Positions 24,568 through 32,546 of a stretch of DNA of 40,217 nucleotides are shown here, piece after piece (position 1 is the first letter of the stretch; the number at the start of each line of letters is the position of its first letter). Source of the stretch: DASUPK01 sp036276255 (lineage in GTDB: Bacteria > Actinomycetota > Thermoleophilia > Solirubrobacterales > 70-9); NCBI GenBank assembly GCA_036276255.1, contig DASUPK010000193.1, forward strand, positions 1 to 40,217, in the 5' to 3' direction. A program made the translations under genes and the position numbers. The notes beneath the pieces are model-generated. The model made no database searches. It had not been told where the DNA came from and was given only the letters and a program-made list of their open reading frames with translations.

Positions 24568-24585
24568 AAGTGGAACCTTCCACTT
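24568..24585. repeat. Perfect 8+8 dyad in the divergent promoter region
   Basis: AAGTGGAA, CC, TTCCACTT: eight-base arms, two-base centre. It lies between operator 1 and the CWB2 gene start, so it could be a second regulator site or the top of an RNA hairpin. Confidence 0.45.
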
Positions 24586-24597
24586 ACCGCAGAGGCG

Positions 24598-24650
24598 ATC
24601 GACCTTCCTGATCTGCGGTCGCAGGAGAGCCGCGAAGCAGGTAGGTCGAT
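24598..24650 (+). other. Possible structured leader before the CWB2 gene
   Basis: Outer arms ATCGACCT (24598-24605) and AGGTCGAT (24643-24650) are complementary. Inside are TCCTG/CAGGA and a tight CTGCG-GT-CGCAG hairpin (24613-24624). A wider pairing GAACC (24561-24565)/GGTTC (24652-24656) is possible. No known riboswitch consensus was recognised. Confidence 0.3.
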
Positions 24651-24674
24651 GGGTTCCGGCTAACTTTCGCCGCC

Positions 24675-26048
24675 GTGCGCCTCCCCCGACAGCTACAGAA
24701 CGCGCTCGACTGGCTGCGCTTCGACGTCCTCGCCAAGCGGGATCCCCGCACGCTCGCAGTCGCGGGCGGGGGGCTCGTCGCGCTGCTCCTGATCGGCTGG
24801 GTGATCGTGGCCAACCCCTTCTCGAGCGGCGGAGGAGGCCAGACGCGTGAGGTGACGATCGCGGTCGCCACCGACAACGCGCAGCAGGCTCCCGTCGGCG
24901 TGCTCGGCTACCCGCTCGTCGCCACTCGCAACACCACCAGGATCAGCGGCCCGGACCCGATCGACGACGCCGCGGCGGCCGCCCTCGCCACCCATCCGGC
25001 CGCTCCCGAGGCCCCCCGGCTGGGAGCAGTCACGCTGGTCCCGGACGACGGCTGGCAGGCCGGGATCGCCGCATCCGTCTTCGCCGGGCCGCCGTTGCGC
25101 TTCCCAGTCCTCGTCAGCCAGCACGGCGCGGTGCCCGACGCGACGACCCAGGCGCTCGCCCAGCTCAACCCGCAGGGCGGCGGCCCCTCCGGCGGCGTAC
25201 AGGCCTATTCGGCCGGCGGCGCCTCGGTTCCCTCCGGGCTGAAATCACAGGACGTCCCGGGCGATTCCCCCGCCGAGATCGCCAACTCGATCGACCAGCT
25301 CCGCCAGCGGCTCACGAAGCAGGAGCCTCAGCACATCCTGCTGGTCAGCTCGGATCAGGCGGGCTACGCGATGCCGGCTGCGGCCTGGGCCGCCCGCTCG
25401 GGCGACCCGGTCCTGTTCACAGGCCGCAACCAGGTTCCCGCCGCGACGCTGGCGGCGCTGCGACGACACGTCGCCGCCACCGTCTATGTGATCGGACCCG
25501 AGTCGGCCATTTCGAGGGACGTCGTCCAGCAGGTGGGGCGCGTGTCCGCGACGGTGCAGCGTGTCGGCGCCACCGGCGCGGTCCAGAACGCTCTGCTCTT
25601 CGCCCGCTACTCGGACGGCCCCTTCGGCTGGAACATCAACGATCCGGGGCATGGGATGGAGCTGGCGAACGCGGGCCGGCCGCTCGACGCGGCGGCGGCG
25701 GCCTCACTCGCGTCCAGCGGCAAGTGGGGACCGCTGCTGATCACCGACACGGCGGACGCCCTGCCGCCCGAGCTGAGAAGCTTCCTGCTCGACATCAAGC
25801 CCGGCTACGACACGGATCCGACCCGGGCGGTGTTCAACCACATCTGGCTGATGGGAGACGCGACGGCGATCGGCGGACAGGTTCAGGCGGAGATCGACGA
25901 GCTCGCCGAGCTCACGCCGATCGGCGCGGGCGGAGGAGGAGGGGGAGCTGCGGGCAACCAGGGAACCGCCAATGGCGGGGTCGCCCAGCCGGGCGGCCTC
26001 GAGGGCGAGCCGAATCCGACGGCCCCGCAGAGCGGAAAGAAGAAGTGA
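24675..26048 (+). CDS. Membrane-anchored protein with cell-wall-binding-repeat-2-like domains
   Basis: 457 aa from GTG 24675, without an obvious ribosome-binding site. A short basic N-terminus precedes one membrane helix (about 28-46). The outer part contains CWB2-like (PF04122-type) units: HILLVSSDQAGYAMPAAAWAA, DPVLFTGRNQVPAATLAALRR and TVYVIGPESAIS are the hallmark pattern, and a second copy ends in HIWLMGDATAIGG. A Gly/Pro-rich tail ends in Lys-Lys-Lys. It probably sits on the cell envelope. The stop overlaps the next start (GTGA), making a three-gene unit with the 80-aa protein and the metallo-beta-lactamase. Confidence 0.8.
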   Translation: MRLPRQLQNALDWLRFDVLAKRDPRTLAVAGGGLVALLLIGWVIVANPFSSGGGGQTREVTIAVATDNAQQAPVGVLGYPLVATRNTTRISGPDPIDDAAAAALATHPAAPEAPRLGAVTLVPDDGWQAGIAASVFAGPPLRFPVLVSQHGAVPDATTQALAQLNPQGGGPSGGVQAYSAGGASVPSGLKSQDVPGDSPAEIANSIDQLRQRLTKQEPQHILLVSSDQAGYAMPAAAWAARSGDPVLFTGRNQVPAATLAALRRHVAATVYVIGPESAISRDVVQQVGRVSATVQRVGATGAVQNALLFARYSDGPFGWNINDPGHGMELANAGRPLDAAAAASLASSGKWGPLLITDTADALPPELRSFLLDIKPGYDTDPTRAVFNHIWLMGDATAIGGQVQAEIDELAELTPIGAGGGGGGAAGNQGTANGGVAQPGGLEGEPNPTAPQSGKKK

Positions 26049-26287
26049 GCGAAGCCGAGAGACCGGACCGGCTGACCAGGCGGGTGACCGTGGAGGACAT
26101 CCGAGCGCTCGCTGGGCCCTCCACCCCGCACTTCGCCCTCCAGGTCCGCAACCGGATACGGAACCTGATCGACGGGCTGCCCGAGGACGACCCGGTGCGC
26201 CGGGAGGGCGAGGTCCAGATCGCCCGCCTCGAGGAGCTCGCGCAGCACAGCGGCGACCCGCGCGGCGGCACCGGGGTGGCTCACTGA
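26045..26287 (+). CDS. Small protein of unknown function, 80 aa
   Basis: 80 aa from GTG 26045, overlapping the upstream stop (GTGA), with a GAAAGAAG purine-rich stretch as ribosome-binding site. It is a charged, helical soluble protein (VTVEDIRALAGPSTPHFALQVRNRIRNLIDGLPEDDPVRREGEVQIARLEEL). Its TGA shares a base with the next ATG (TGATG). No family is recognised. Tight coupling on both sides supports it as a real gene, perhaps an adaptor for its neighbours. Confidence 0.75.
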   Translation: MSEAERPDRLTRRVTVEDIRALAGPSTPHFALQVRNRIRNLIDGLPEDDPVRREGEVQIARLEELAQHSGDPRGGTGVAH

Positions 26288-26961
26288 TGAAGGAGCTGGC
26301 GGACGACGTCTGGCACATCAAGTGCCTGCCGGGGCTGCCCTGGGCGGTGAACGCCTACCTCGCCGGCGACGTCCTGATCGACGCCGGCTGTAGGCAGTCG
26401 ACCGGTCGGATCCTCAAGCAGCTCGACGGACATGACGTGAAGGCCCACGCGCTGACCCACGCGCACCCCGACCACCAGGGAGCGAGCGACGCCGTCTGCG
26501 ATCAGCTCGGGCTCCCGTTCTGGTGCCCCGACCTCGACGTCCCGGCCGCCGAGGACCCGAAGGTGATCGACGAGCGCCAGCCCGACAATTTCATGGCTCA
26601 CTTCTTCTGGCGGATCTTCCACGGCCCCGGCCACAAGGTCGACAAGACGATCGGCGAGGGCGACGAGATCGCGGGGTTCGAGGTCCTCGACGTTCCGGGG
26701 CACTCGGCGGGCCATGTCGCCTTCTGGCGGGAGTCCGACAGGGCCCTGATCCTCGGCGACGTGCTGGCGAACATGGACCAGTACACCGGGATCCCGGGGC
26801 TGCATGAGCCGAAGCCGGCGCTCACGCCGGACCCGGCCCGCAACCGCGAATCAGCACGCAGGCTGTCGGCGCTCGAGCCGGAGCTGGTCTGCTTCGGTCA
26901 CGGCGCGCCGCTCCGCGACCCGGCGAAGCTCAAAGCGTTCGTCGACGGCCTCTCTGACTGA
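26287..26961 (+). CDS. Metallo-beta-lactamase-fold hydrolase
   Basis: 224 aa. The zinc motif THAHPDHQG (H-x-H-x-D-H) is intact. Further ligands are the His in DVPGHSAGHVAF, the Asp in LILGDVLANMD and the His in CFGHGAPL. The compact length is that of stand-alone glyoxalase-II-like or RNase-Z-like hydrolases, with no signal peptide. The substrate is unknown. The start is coupled to the 80-aa gene by a one-base overlap. Confidence 0.93.
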   Translation: MKELADDVWHIKCLPGLPWAVNAYLAGDVLIDAGCRQSTGRILKQLDGHDVKAHALTHAHPDHQGASDAVCDQLGLPFWCPDLDVPAAEDPKVIDERQPDNFMAHFFWRIFHGPGHKVDKTIGEGDEIAGFEVLDVPGHSAGHVAFWRESDRALILGDVLANMDQYTGIPGLHEPKPALTPDPARNRESARRLSALEPELVCFGHGAPLRDPAKLKAFVDGLSD

Positions 26962-26994
26962 CCGCTCCTCGTCGCAGAGCCTTGCGGTCTGATC

Positions 26995-27010
26995 CGGGCT
27001 CATGAGCCCG
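26995..27010. terminator. Palindromic hairpin between convergent genes
   Basis: CGGGCTCATGAGCCCG is a perfect 16-base palindrome in the 53-base gap between the converging metallo-beta-lactamase and LLM genes. It is a likely bidirectional terminator stem, although no T-run follows on either strand. Confidence 0.45.
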
Positions 27011-27014
27011 TGGC

Positions 27015-28049
27015 CTACGCCGGGCCGAACGCCTCGATGATCTTCCCCTGGTACTCGCCGATCTGCTCCGGCGGGATGAAGTACGTCGCCGGAGTGAGGA
27101 AGACACCGTCGCCGCGCTCGGCGACCTCGGCGACCCGCGCGCGGACCTTGTCTAGCGGTCCGGCGGCGGTGAAGGCCTCCACCATCTCATCCGGGATCTG
27201 GTCCGGCACGGCCGCCAGGTCGCCCCGCCGGAAGGCGTCGCCGGCCGCCTCGGCCGCATCCGCGAAGCCGTGCATCTCCCAGAGCGGCTTGTAGGTGCGA
27301 ACGGTCGAGTAGAAGGCGATCGTCCGGCGAGCGGCGTCAAGGGCGCGAGCCTCGTCGTCGTCGATCACGGTGGTGATGGTGGGGATGAAGTCGAGGTCCG
27401 AGCGCTGCCTGCCAGAGCGCTGCAGGCCGGTCTCGAAGCTCGGAATCACGACCTCGTCGAGCCAGCGCACCGGGCACATCGGGTGGCCGATCAGCCCGTC
27501 GGCGACATCGCCGGCCATCCGGCACATCCCCTCCCGCATCGCGGCTGCGTAGATCGGGACCATCTCGCGGACGGGCTTGTGGGGCCGGACCCAGCCCTTG
27601 ATGTCGATGTCCATGTACTCGCCCTCGTAGCGGATGGGCTCGCCGGTCGAGGCCTTCTCCATGATCAGGCGAGTCGCCTCGATCGCCTCGCGCAGATGCG
27701 GAGCCGGCTTCCCGTAGTCCACGGAATGCCAGGTCTCGTTGAGCCGCTTCACTCCGGCGCCGAGCCCGAGCCGGAACCGGCCGCCCGACATCTCGTCGAT
27801 GTCGAGCGCGCTGACCGCGAGGATGAACGCACTGCGGGTGAATGCCCAGGAGATGCCGGTGCCGACGCCGACCTTCTCCGTCTTGGCCGCGAGCCAGGTG
27901 GCCTGGGTGACGGAGCTCCGGAAGAGCTCCGGCGTCCAGACGCAGTCGATGCCGACGGCCTCGGCCGAGCTCGCCTGCTCCGCGATGTCCTGCGGCGAAT
28001 CTCCGATGGCTGCGATGGAGATGCGGTCGGGGGCGGCCACGGCGCTCAC
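27015..28049 (-). CDS. LLM-class flavin/F420-dependent oxidoreductase
   Basis: 344 aa from GTG 28049, one base after the glycosylase stop; the longer frame is a shadow. It is a luciferase-like TIM barrel: ISIAAIGDSPQDIAEQASSAEAVGIDCVWTPELF at the N-terminus, VGVGTGISWAFTRSAFILAVSALDIDEMSGGRFRLGLGAG in the cofactor region. This form is the one usually assigned to coenzyme F420 in actinobacteria, though FMN cannot be excluded. The substrate is unknown. It is likely co-transcribed with the DNA glycosylase. Confidence 0.9.
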   Translation of the reverse strand: MSAVAAPDRISIAAIGDSPQDIAEQASSAEAVGIDCVWTPELFRSSVTQATWLAAKTEKVGVGTGISWAFTRSAFILAVSALDIDEMSGGRFRLGLGAGVKRLNETWHSVDYGKPAPHLREAIEATRLIMEKASTGEPIRYEGEYMDIDIKGWVRPHKPVREMVPIYAAAMREGMCRMAGDVADGLIGHPMCPVRWLDEVVIPSFETGLQRSGRQRSDLDFIPTITTVIDDDEARALDAARRTIAFYSTVRTYKPLWEMHGFADAAEAAGDAFRRGDLAAVPDQIPDEMVEAFTAAGPLDKVRARVAEVAERGDGVFLTPATYFIPPEQIGEYQGKIIEAFGPA

Positions 28050-28050
28050 C

Positions 28051-28710
28051 CTACTCGGAGGATTCCTCCACAGGCGTGTTGTCGAGGGAGCGCCATAGGT
28101 AGAGGCAGGCGAGGGTCCGGCGCGGACGCCACTCATCGGCGATTCGCTCGAGCTCCTCCGGACCAGGGAGGTCATCCATCCCGTATGCGATCTGGACGGC
28201 GCGGCGGATGCCGAGGTCCCCGACCGAGACGACGTCCTCCCTCGCCAGGTGGAACATCAGGAACATCTCGGCGGTCCACTGACCCACCCCCTTCACTTCG
28301 ATCAGGTCGGCGATCACGTCCTCATCCGGCAGATCCTTGATCCGGTCGAAGTCGAGCCTGCCGTCCCTGACGCGCTGCGCGAGGTCTCGCAGAAATTCGA
28401 CCTTCGCGTTGGACAGGCCCGCCTTGCGCAGGGTCGGCTTCCGTTTGCGGAGCAGCGCCTCCGGTGTAGGCATCTGACCGCCGAACTGGGAGAGCAGCTT
28501 CTCCCAGATCGAGCGAGCGGCCTTGGTGGAGAGCTGCTGGCCGACGATCGCCCGGGCGACGGCCTCGAACGGGTCGGGCCTCGAGCCGCGGCGGTCGATC
28601 TCGGGGTCCAGGGGCCCGCGCTCCTCCATCACCCGGCGGAGCACCTTGTCCGCGCGCATCAGAGCGCGGTCGTCGGGTGTCCATTTTCTTGTGGTAGACG
28701 GCTTCGCCAT
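28051..28710 (-). CDS. DNA-3-methyladenine glycosylase, AlkA-like
   Basis: 219 aa, base-excision repair of alkylated purines. The helix-hairpin-helix IEVKGVGQWTAEMFL (138-151) and the catalytic Asp165 in SVGDLGIRRA are present, as is the AIVGQQLSTKAA helix. It lacks the N-terminal beta domain of E. coli AlkA, so it is the short bacterial form. There is no Fe-S Cys loop, which separates it from endonuclease III/MutY. Confidence 0.93.
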   Translation of the reverse strand: MAKPSTTRKWTPDDRALMRADKVLRRVMEERGPLDPEIDRRGSRPDPFEAVARAIVGQQLSTKAARSIWEKLLSQFGGQMPTPEALLRKRKPTLRKAGLSNAKVEFLRDLAQRVRDGRLDFDRIKDLPDEDVIADLIEVKGVGQWTAEMFLMFHLAREDVVSVGDLGIRRAVQIAYGMDDLPGPEELERIADEWRPRRTLACLYLWRSLDNTPVEESSE

Positions 28711-28746
28711 CAGATCGCGGTCACGAGCGCCTGCCCGCCATCAGGC

Positions 28747-28763
28747 GCGGCGCTTCGCGCCGC
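28747..28763. terminator. GC-rich hairpin after the thiolase gene
   Basis: GCGGCGC, TTC, GCGCCGC: perfect seven-base arms and a three-base loop. It lies 27 bases after the thiolase stop in its reading direction. No T-tract follows on the minus strand, so it is a terminator candidate only. Confidence 0.4.
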
Positions 28764-28789
28764 TTCGAAAGTGAGCCGGCTGGTGGCCG

Positions 28790-29977
28790 CTAGACGCGCT
28801 GGATCAGTGTGCCGGTGCCGAGCCCGCCGCCGCAGCACATGGTCACCAGGCCGGTCTCCTTGTCGGAGCGCTCCAGCTCATGGAGCAGCGTGGTGATCAG
28901 GCGCGCGCCGGTCGAGCCAAGCGGGTGGCCGATGGCGATCGCGCCGCCGTTGACGTTGACGCGGTCCATGTCGGGCTCGAGCTCACGGCGCCATGCGGCA
29001 ACGACCGCGGCGAACGCCTCGTTGATCTCGATCAGGTCGACGTCGTCCATCTTCATCCCGTTGCGCTCCAGGATCTTCCTGGTCGCCGGGATTGGGCCGG
29101 TGAGCATGATCACCGGGTCGACCCCGACCGTCGTCTGGTCGACGATCCTGGCCCGCGGCTTGAGGCCGAGCTGATCGGCCTTCTCGCGGGACATCAGCAG
29201 AACCGCGGCGGCGCCGTCGGAGACCTGCGACGAGTTGCCTGCGGTGATCTTGCCGTCCTCCTTGAAGGCCGGCTTCAGCGAGGCGAGCTTCTCGGCGCTG
29301 TCGGGGCCCGGGGGACGGATGCCCTGGTCGGTGACGTAGGTGTCGCCGTTGCTCTGCCACGGGATGATCTCGCGCTCGAAGCGGCCCTCCTCGGTCGCCT
29401 GGTGGGCGAGCTGGTGGGAGCGGAGGCCGATCTCATCCATCTCGGAGCGGGGGATCTCCCACTTGTCCGCGATCATCTCGGCAGAGATGCCCTGCGGGAC
29501 GAGGTTGTAGCGCTCCATCAGGGCAGGCGAGAAGGCGAAGCCGTGCTCCTTCATCACGTCGGCCGAGTCGGCGAAGGAGATGTGACCCATGTGCTCGACG
29601 CCGCCGCCGATGACGACGTCATGGACGCCTGAGGCGATCAGCGCCGCGCCGAAGTTGACCGCCTGCTGCGCCGAGCCGCACTGGCGGTCGACGGTGGTGG
29701 CCGGAGCCTCTATCGGGAGCCCGGCCTCGAGCCAGGCGTTGCGGGCGATGTTGATGCCCTGCTCACCGAACTGCTGCACACAGCCGGCGATGACGTCCTC
29801 GACCTCCGAGGCGTCGATCCCGGCCCGCTTGATCACCTCGTCATAGGACTTCGCCAGCAGGCTCGAAGCGTGGACGTCCTTGTAGTAGCCCTTCTCCTCG
29901 TGGCCGCGCCCAACCGGCAACCGGGCGGCCTCCACGATCACTACCTCGCGTCCACTGAACTTTCCGGTCTCAGCCAC
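28790..29977 (-). CDS. Acetyl-CoA acyltransferase (thiolase)
   Basis: 395 aa from GTG 29977, with an AGGAGG ribosome-binding site. The nucleophilic Cys100 lies in VDRQCGSAQQA. The HEAF-type loop is NEAFAA and the C-terminal active-site motifs GHPLGSTGAR and CCGGGLGTG are present. The family catalyses the thiolytic last step of beta-oxidation, and the biosynthetic direction is also possible. A dyad operator lies about 60 bases upstream, shared with the acyl-CoA dehydrogenase gene. The pairing supports a degradative role. Confidence 0.95.
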   Translation of the reverse strand: MAETGKFSGREVVIVEAARLPVGRGHEEKGYYKDVHASSLLAKSYDEVIKRAGIDASEVEDVIAGCVQQFGEQGINIARNAWLEAGLPIEAPATTVDRQCGSAQQAVNFGAALIASGVHDVVIGGGVEHMGHISFADSADVMKEHGFAFSPALMERYNLVPQGISAEMIADKWEIPRSEMDEIGLRSHQLAHQATEEGRFEREIIPWQSNGDTYVTDQGIRPPGPDSAEKLASLKPAFKEDGKITAGNSSQVSDGAAAVLLMSREKADQLGLKPRARIVDQTTVGVDPVIMLTGPIPATRKILERNGMKMDDVDLIEINEAFAAVVAAWRRELEPDMDRVNVNGGAIAIGHPLGSTGARLITTLLHELERSDKETGLVTMCCGGGLGTGTLIQRV

Positions 29978-30037
29978 AACGGCCTCCTAAGTCGGTTTCT
30001 TCAAGCAACCAAGTCCTGCCTTAGAGAGCATACAACG

Positions 30038-30061
30038 ATTGACTGGCGAGTCAGCCAGTAT
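30038..30061. promoter_or_regulatory. Operator 2 upstream of the thiolase
   Basis: Core TGACTGGCGAGTCAGCCAGT at 30040-30059 holds dyads TGACT/AGTCA (four-base gap) and ACTGGC/GCCAGT (six-base gap). It matches operator 1 at 21 of 24 positions. The site overlaps the last codons and stop of the upstream NTF2-like gene, which is read in the same direction. Confidence 0.7.
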
Positions 30062-30455
30062 CAACCTCCGCCGCCTCCACCGCCCGCTCCCGGTCGAAGA
30101 ACGCCGCCATCCGTGTGGGGCGGTCGTCGCGATCGAACCAGAAAACGACGTTGAAGTCACTGACCGGGATCTCACCTCCCCCCTGCGGCGCCGCCAGGTG
30201 CCAGCGCGACTCTATCCGCACGGCCCGGCCGTGCTCGGTGATCTCCAGTACCTCGAGGCGATTGTCCCGCCAGGTTTCCACCCACCCGCGTATCCAGCGT
30301 CGCATCTCCTCGCCGCGATACGTACCGGCGTCGGGAAAGCTCGGGTCGGGCGTGAACTCGAACTCCGCCGGCACCTCGTCGAGGAACGCCTCGACGTCAC
30401 CCGAGTTCCAGGTCTCGACCTGATCGAGCACCCACTGGACTCGCCCGCTGGCCAC
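30051..30455 (-). CDS. NTF2-like (SnoaL-type) protein
   Basis: 134 aa. WVLDQVETWNSGDVEAFLDEVPAEFEFTPDPSF, followed by WIRGWVETWRDNRLEVLEI and a beta-rich end (DFNVVFWFDRDDRPTRMAAFFDR), fits a single NTF2-fold domain. It is not close to the NTF2-like protein at 14846. The ligand is unknown. It is divergent from the hydroxyacyl-CoA dehydrogenase gene (15 bases between starts). Its stop codon lies inside operator 2. Confidence 0.8.
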   Translation of the reverse strand: MASGRVQWVLDQVETWNSGDVEAFLDEVPAEFEFTPDPSFPDAGTYRGEEMRRWIRGWVETWRDNRLEVLEITEHGRAVRIESRWHLAAPQGGGEIPVSDFNVVFWFDRDDRPTRMAAFFDRERAVEAAEVDTG

Positions 30456-30470
30456 GGTTCGACTTTACGC

Positions 30471-31316
30471 GTGATAGACACCCGCCGGGTGACGGGCGCG
30501 GACACATACGAGCGACCTGCGATCGCGGGCAGCGGGACAATCGCCTGCGGCCTCGCCGCCTGCGCCAGCGTCGCCTCACAGGTCCTCCTGCTGGCTCGCT
30601 CGGACGCCTCCGCCTGGAAGGCCGAGGAGCAGGCCCATTCCCTGTCCGCGAAGATCGACGGCGCAGACGCGAAGCGGATCAAGGTCACGACCGAGGTCGC
30701 CGACCTCGCCTCATGCGACGTCGTCGTCGAGGCCATCATCGAGGAGCTCGGGCCGAAGGTCGAGCTGCTCAGCGCGGTCGCGGTCGCGGCGGCCGGCGCC
30801 GACCTGGCGACCACCACCTCGTCGCTCTCGCTGGACGAGATCGCCTCTGGGGCGGCCCACCCGGAACGGACCTTCGGCCTTCATCCCTTCAACCCGGTGG
30901 CGCGAATGGACCTGGTCGAGCTCTGCATCCCGGAGGCGGCAGGCGACGAGATTCGCCCGCGCGCACGGACCTGGTGCGAGTCGATCGGCAAGACCGTCGT
31001 CGAGGTCCCGAACGAGCCCGGCTTCGTCGTCAACCGCCTGCTCTTCCCCTACCTCTTCGACGCCGTGCGCCTGATGGAGCAGACCGGGATGGCGGCCGAG
31101 GACGTCGACCGCTGCATGACCCTCGGCGCGAACTACCCGATGGGGCCGCTCGCGCTGCTGGACCTGGTCGGGATCGACGTCGCGGTCGCGATCGGCGAGG
31201 CGCTATACGCCGACAGCGAGGAGCAGCACCATCGCCCGCCCGGCCGGCTGATGGCCCTGGTCGACCAGGGGAAGCTGGGCCGCAAGTCGGGCTCCGGGTT
31301 CTACGACTACGACTGA
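30471..31316 (+). CDS. 3-hydroxyacyl-CoA dehydrogenase
   Basis: 281 aa from GTG 30471 (a GTG at 30489 is also in frame); the longer upstream frame is a shadow. An N-terminal Rossmann motif AGSGTIACGLAA is followed by VVVEAIIEELGPKVEL and the catalytic His in FGLHPFNPVARMDLVE. The C-terminal helical domain has NEPGFVVNRLLFPY and the GxYPMGPLALLDLVGID motif. The size is that of the short 3-hydroxybutyryl-CoA dehydrogenase type. No Shine-Dalgarno sequence fits in the 15-base divergent gap. It probably works with the thiolase and acyl-CoA dehydrogenase. Confidence 0.93.
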   Translation: MIDTRRVTGADTYERPAIAGSGTIACGLAACASVASQVLLLARSDASAWKAEEQAHSLSAKIDGADAKRIKVTTEVADLASCDVVVEAIIEELGPKVELLSAVAVAAAGADLATTTSSLSLDEIASGAAHPERTFGLHPFNPVARMDLVELCIPEAAGDEIRPRARTWCESIGKTVVEVPNEPGFVVNRLLFPYLFDAVRLMEQTGMAAEDVDRCMTLGANYPMGPLALLDLVGIDVAVAIGEALYADSEEQHHRPPGRLMALVDQGKLGRKSGSGFYDYD

Positions 31317-32242
31317 CCGTTCAGGTCGAGGACCAGCTGGTCGACGGTCTCCCCGACCTTTCCGAGCACCGCCGGATCGAGCTTGTCGAGCGTGTCCTGC
31401 GTGCCGTTCTTGTACGGGTAGGACCAGTCGATCAGGTCGATCGAGGGGACGTGCTGCTGGAGGAACGGGATGTGGTCGTCGATGATCGGCGTCTGGGTCG
31501 TGTCCGGGAAGACGTCCGCCGCACCCGCCTCGCCGGCCGCCTTCCGCAGCTGCTCCCAGAGCGCCCGATCGGAGTTCGTCTCACGGGGGATGTGGGCGCC
31601 GCGGTTGGCGATGTAGTCGAGCAGGATCATGTCGCCGACCTGACCCGGGTGGGCGGCGGCGTAGGCGCGCGAGCCACGGAGCGCGCAGTACTGGAAGTCG
31701 CGATCGCGACATCCCGGCGGAGCCTCCTCGCCATCGAACAGGACGAATCCGATCTCTCGATGGTCGGCCGGGAGGTCGGCGCGCAGGTCACGCGCGATCT
31801 CGATCAGGGCGGCGGTTCCGGCGGCGCTGTCGTTGGCTCCCACGAAGCCCTTCGGCCGGTACTGCGTGTCGTAGTGGGCCCCGATCAGGATCGCCGGTGC
31901 GCGCCCAGGAAGGACTCCGACGATGTTCCGCAGGCCCTGCTGCGGCCCGGTGGCCGGGAAGGGCTCGAAGGTCCCGTCGGGAAGCATCGGCCGCAGCTCG
32001 TCCGCGAGCCGGCGCAGCTGCTGCGATCCGGCCGGCCGCGGCCCCACATCCACCTGCCTGCGGACAAGTGCCATCGCGCGAGCCGCATCGAAGCGGTTCG
32101 GGTGGCCGGAGTCGCCCGACGATCCGCCGCAGCCGGCGAGCGCCACCCCCGCCAGCGCGAGGGCGGCGAGGCTACGCCGCCTGCTTGCCCTTGCGCTTGA
32201 CGCGCGACTTCGCCGTGATCTTGGGCACCGCGGGCTCGTCAT
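31307..32242 (-). CDS. M28-family peptidase lipoprotein
   Basis: 311 aa. An Arg-rich N-region leads to a lipobox LAGVALAGC (Cys near 38), so it is an exported lipoprotein. Zinc-peptidase motifs: LIGAHYDT (His, Asp), GANDSAAGTAAL (bridging Asp), LFDGEEAPPG (Glu) and IIDDHIPFL (His). The arrangement resembles glutaminyl-peptide cyclotransferase-like M28 members, so cyclase activity is an alternative to aminopeptidase activity. The start at 32242 overlaps the upstream gene by 71 bases, because no closer start precedes the signal. Its 3' end overlaps the convergent dehydrogenase by ten bases. Confidence 0.88.
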   Translation of the reverse strand: MTSPRCPRSRRSRASSARASRRRSLAALALAGVALAGCGGSSGDSGHPNRFDAARAMALVRRQVDVGPRPAGSQQLRRLADELRPMLPDGTFEPFPATGPQQGLRNIVGVLPGRAPAILIGAHYDTQYRPKGFVGANDSAAGTAALIEIARDLRADLPADHREIGFVLFDGEEAPPGCRDRDFQYCALRGSRAYAAAHPGQVGDMILLDYIANRGAHIPRETNSDRALWEQLRKAAGEAGAADVFPDTTQTPIIDDHIPFLQQHVPSIDLIDWSYPYKNGTQDTLDKLDPAVLGKVGETVDQLVLDLNGQS

Positions 32243-32465
32243 GTCGGCCGGAACGATCCCAGATCACATCGGCCTCCGAGACGCCCTGCTTGCTCGCCTC
32301 CGCCTCCACCTCGCCCCAGGGAAGCTGGGCTTCGGGAAGGTCATCCCATCGGGCCAGGTCAAGAGCCTCCAATGCGCCCTCCAGTGCCGGCCCCCGGTGC
32401 TCTTCGGAGCGGAGCACCGCCCTGACAACCTCAAGCTGCTTGTCGCTGAACCGGACGACCCACAT
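32172..32465 (-). CDS. Small basic-tailed protein of unknown function, 97 aa
   Basis: 97 aa from ATG 32465, with a clear AGGAGG ribosome-binding site; an ATG 33 bases further up lacks one. The N-terminal part is acidic and helical (FSDKQLEVVRAVLRSEEHRGPALEGALEAL). The last 20 residues are strongly basic (KITAKSRVKRKGKQAA), which might bind nucleic acid or lipid. No family is recognised. The 3' end overlaps the M28 lipoprotein gene. Confidence 0.7.
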   Translation of the reverse strand: MWVVRFSDKQLEVVRAVLRSEEHRGPALEGALEALDLARWDDLPEAQLPWGEVEAEASKQGVSEADVIWDRSGRHDEPAVPKITAKSRVKRKGKQAA

Positions 32466-32546
32466 AAGGCCTCCTAATGACCCTCGAATTTCCGGCACCG
32501 TAGAGCGGTAAACGGACGGAAGCGGAAAAGGCCTGCAACCTGCGCC

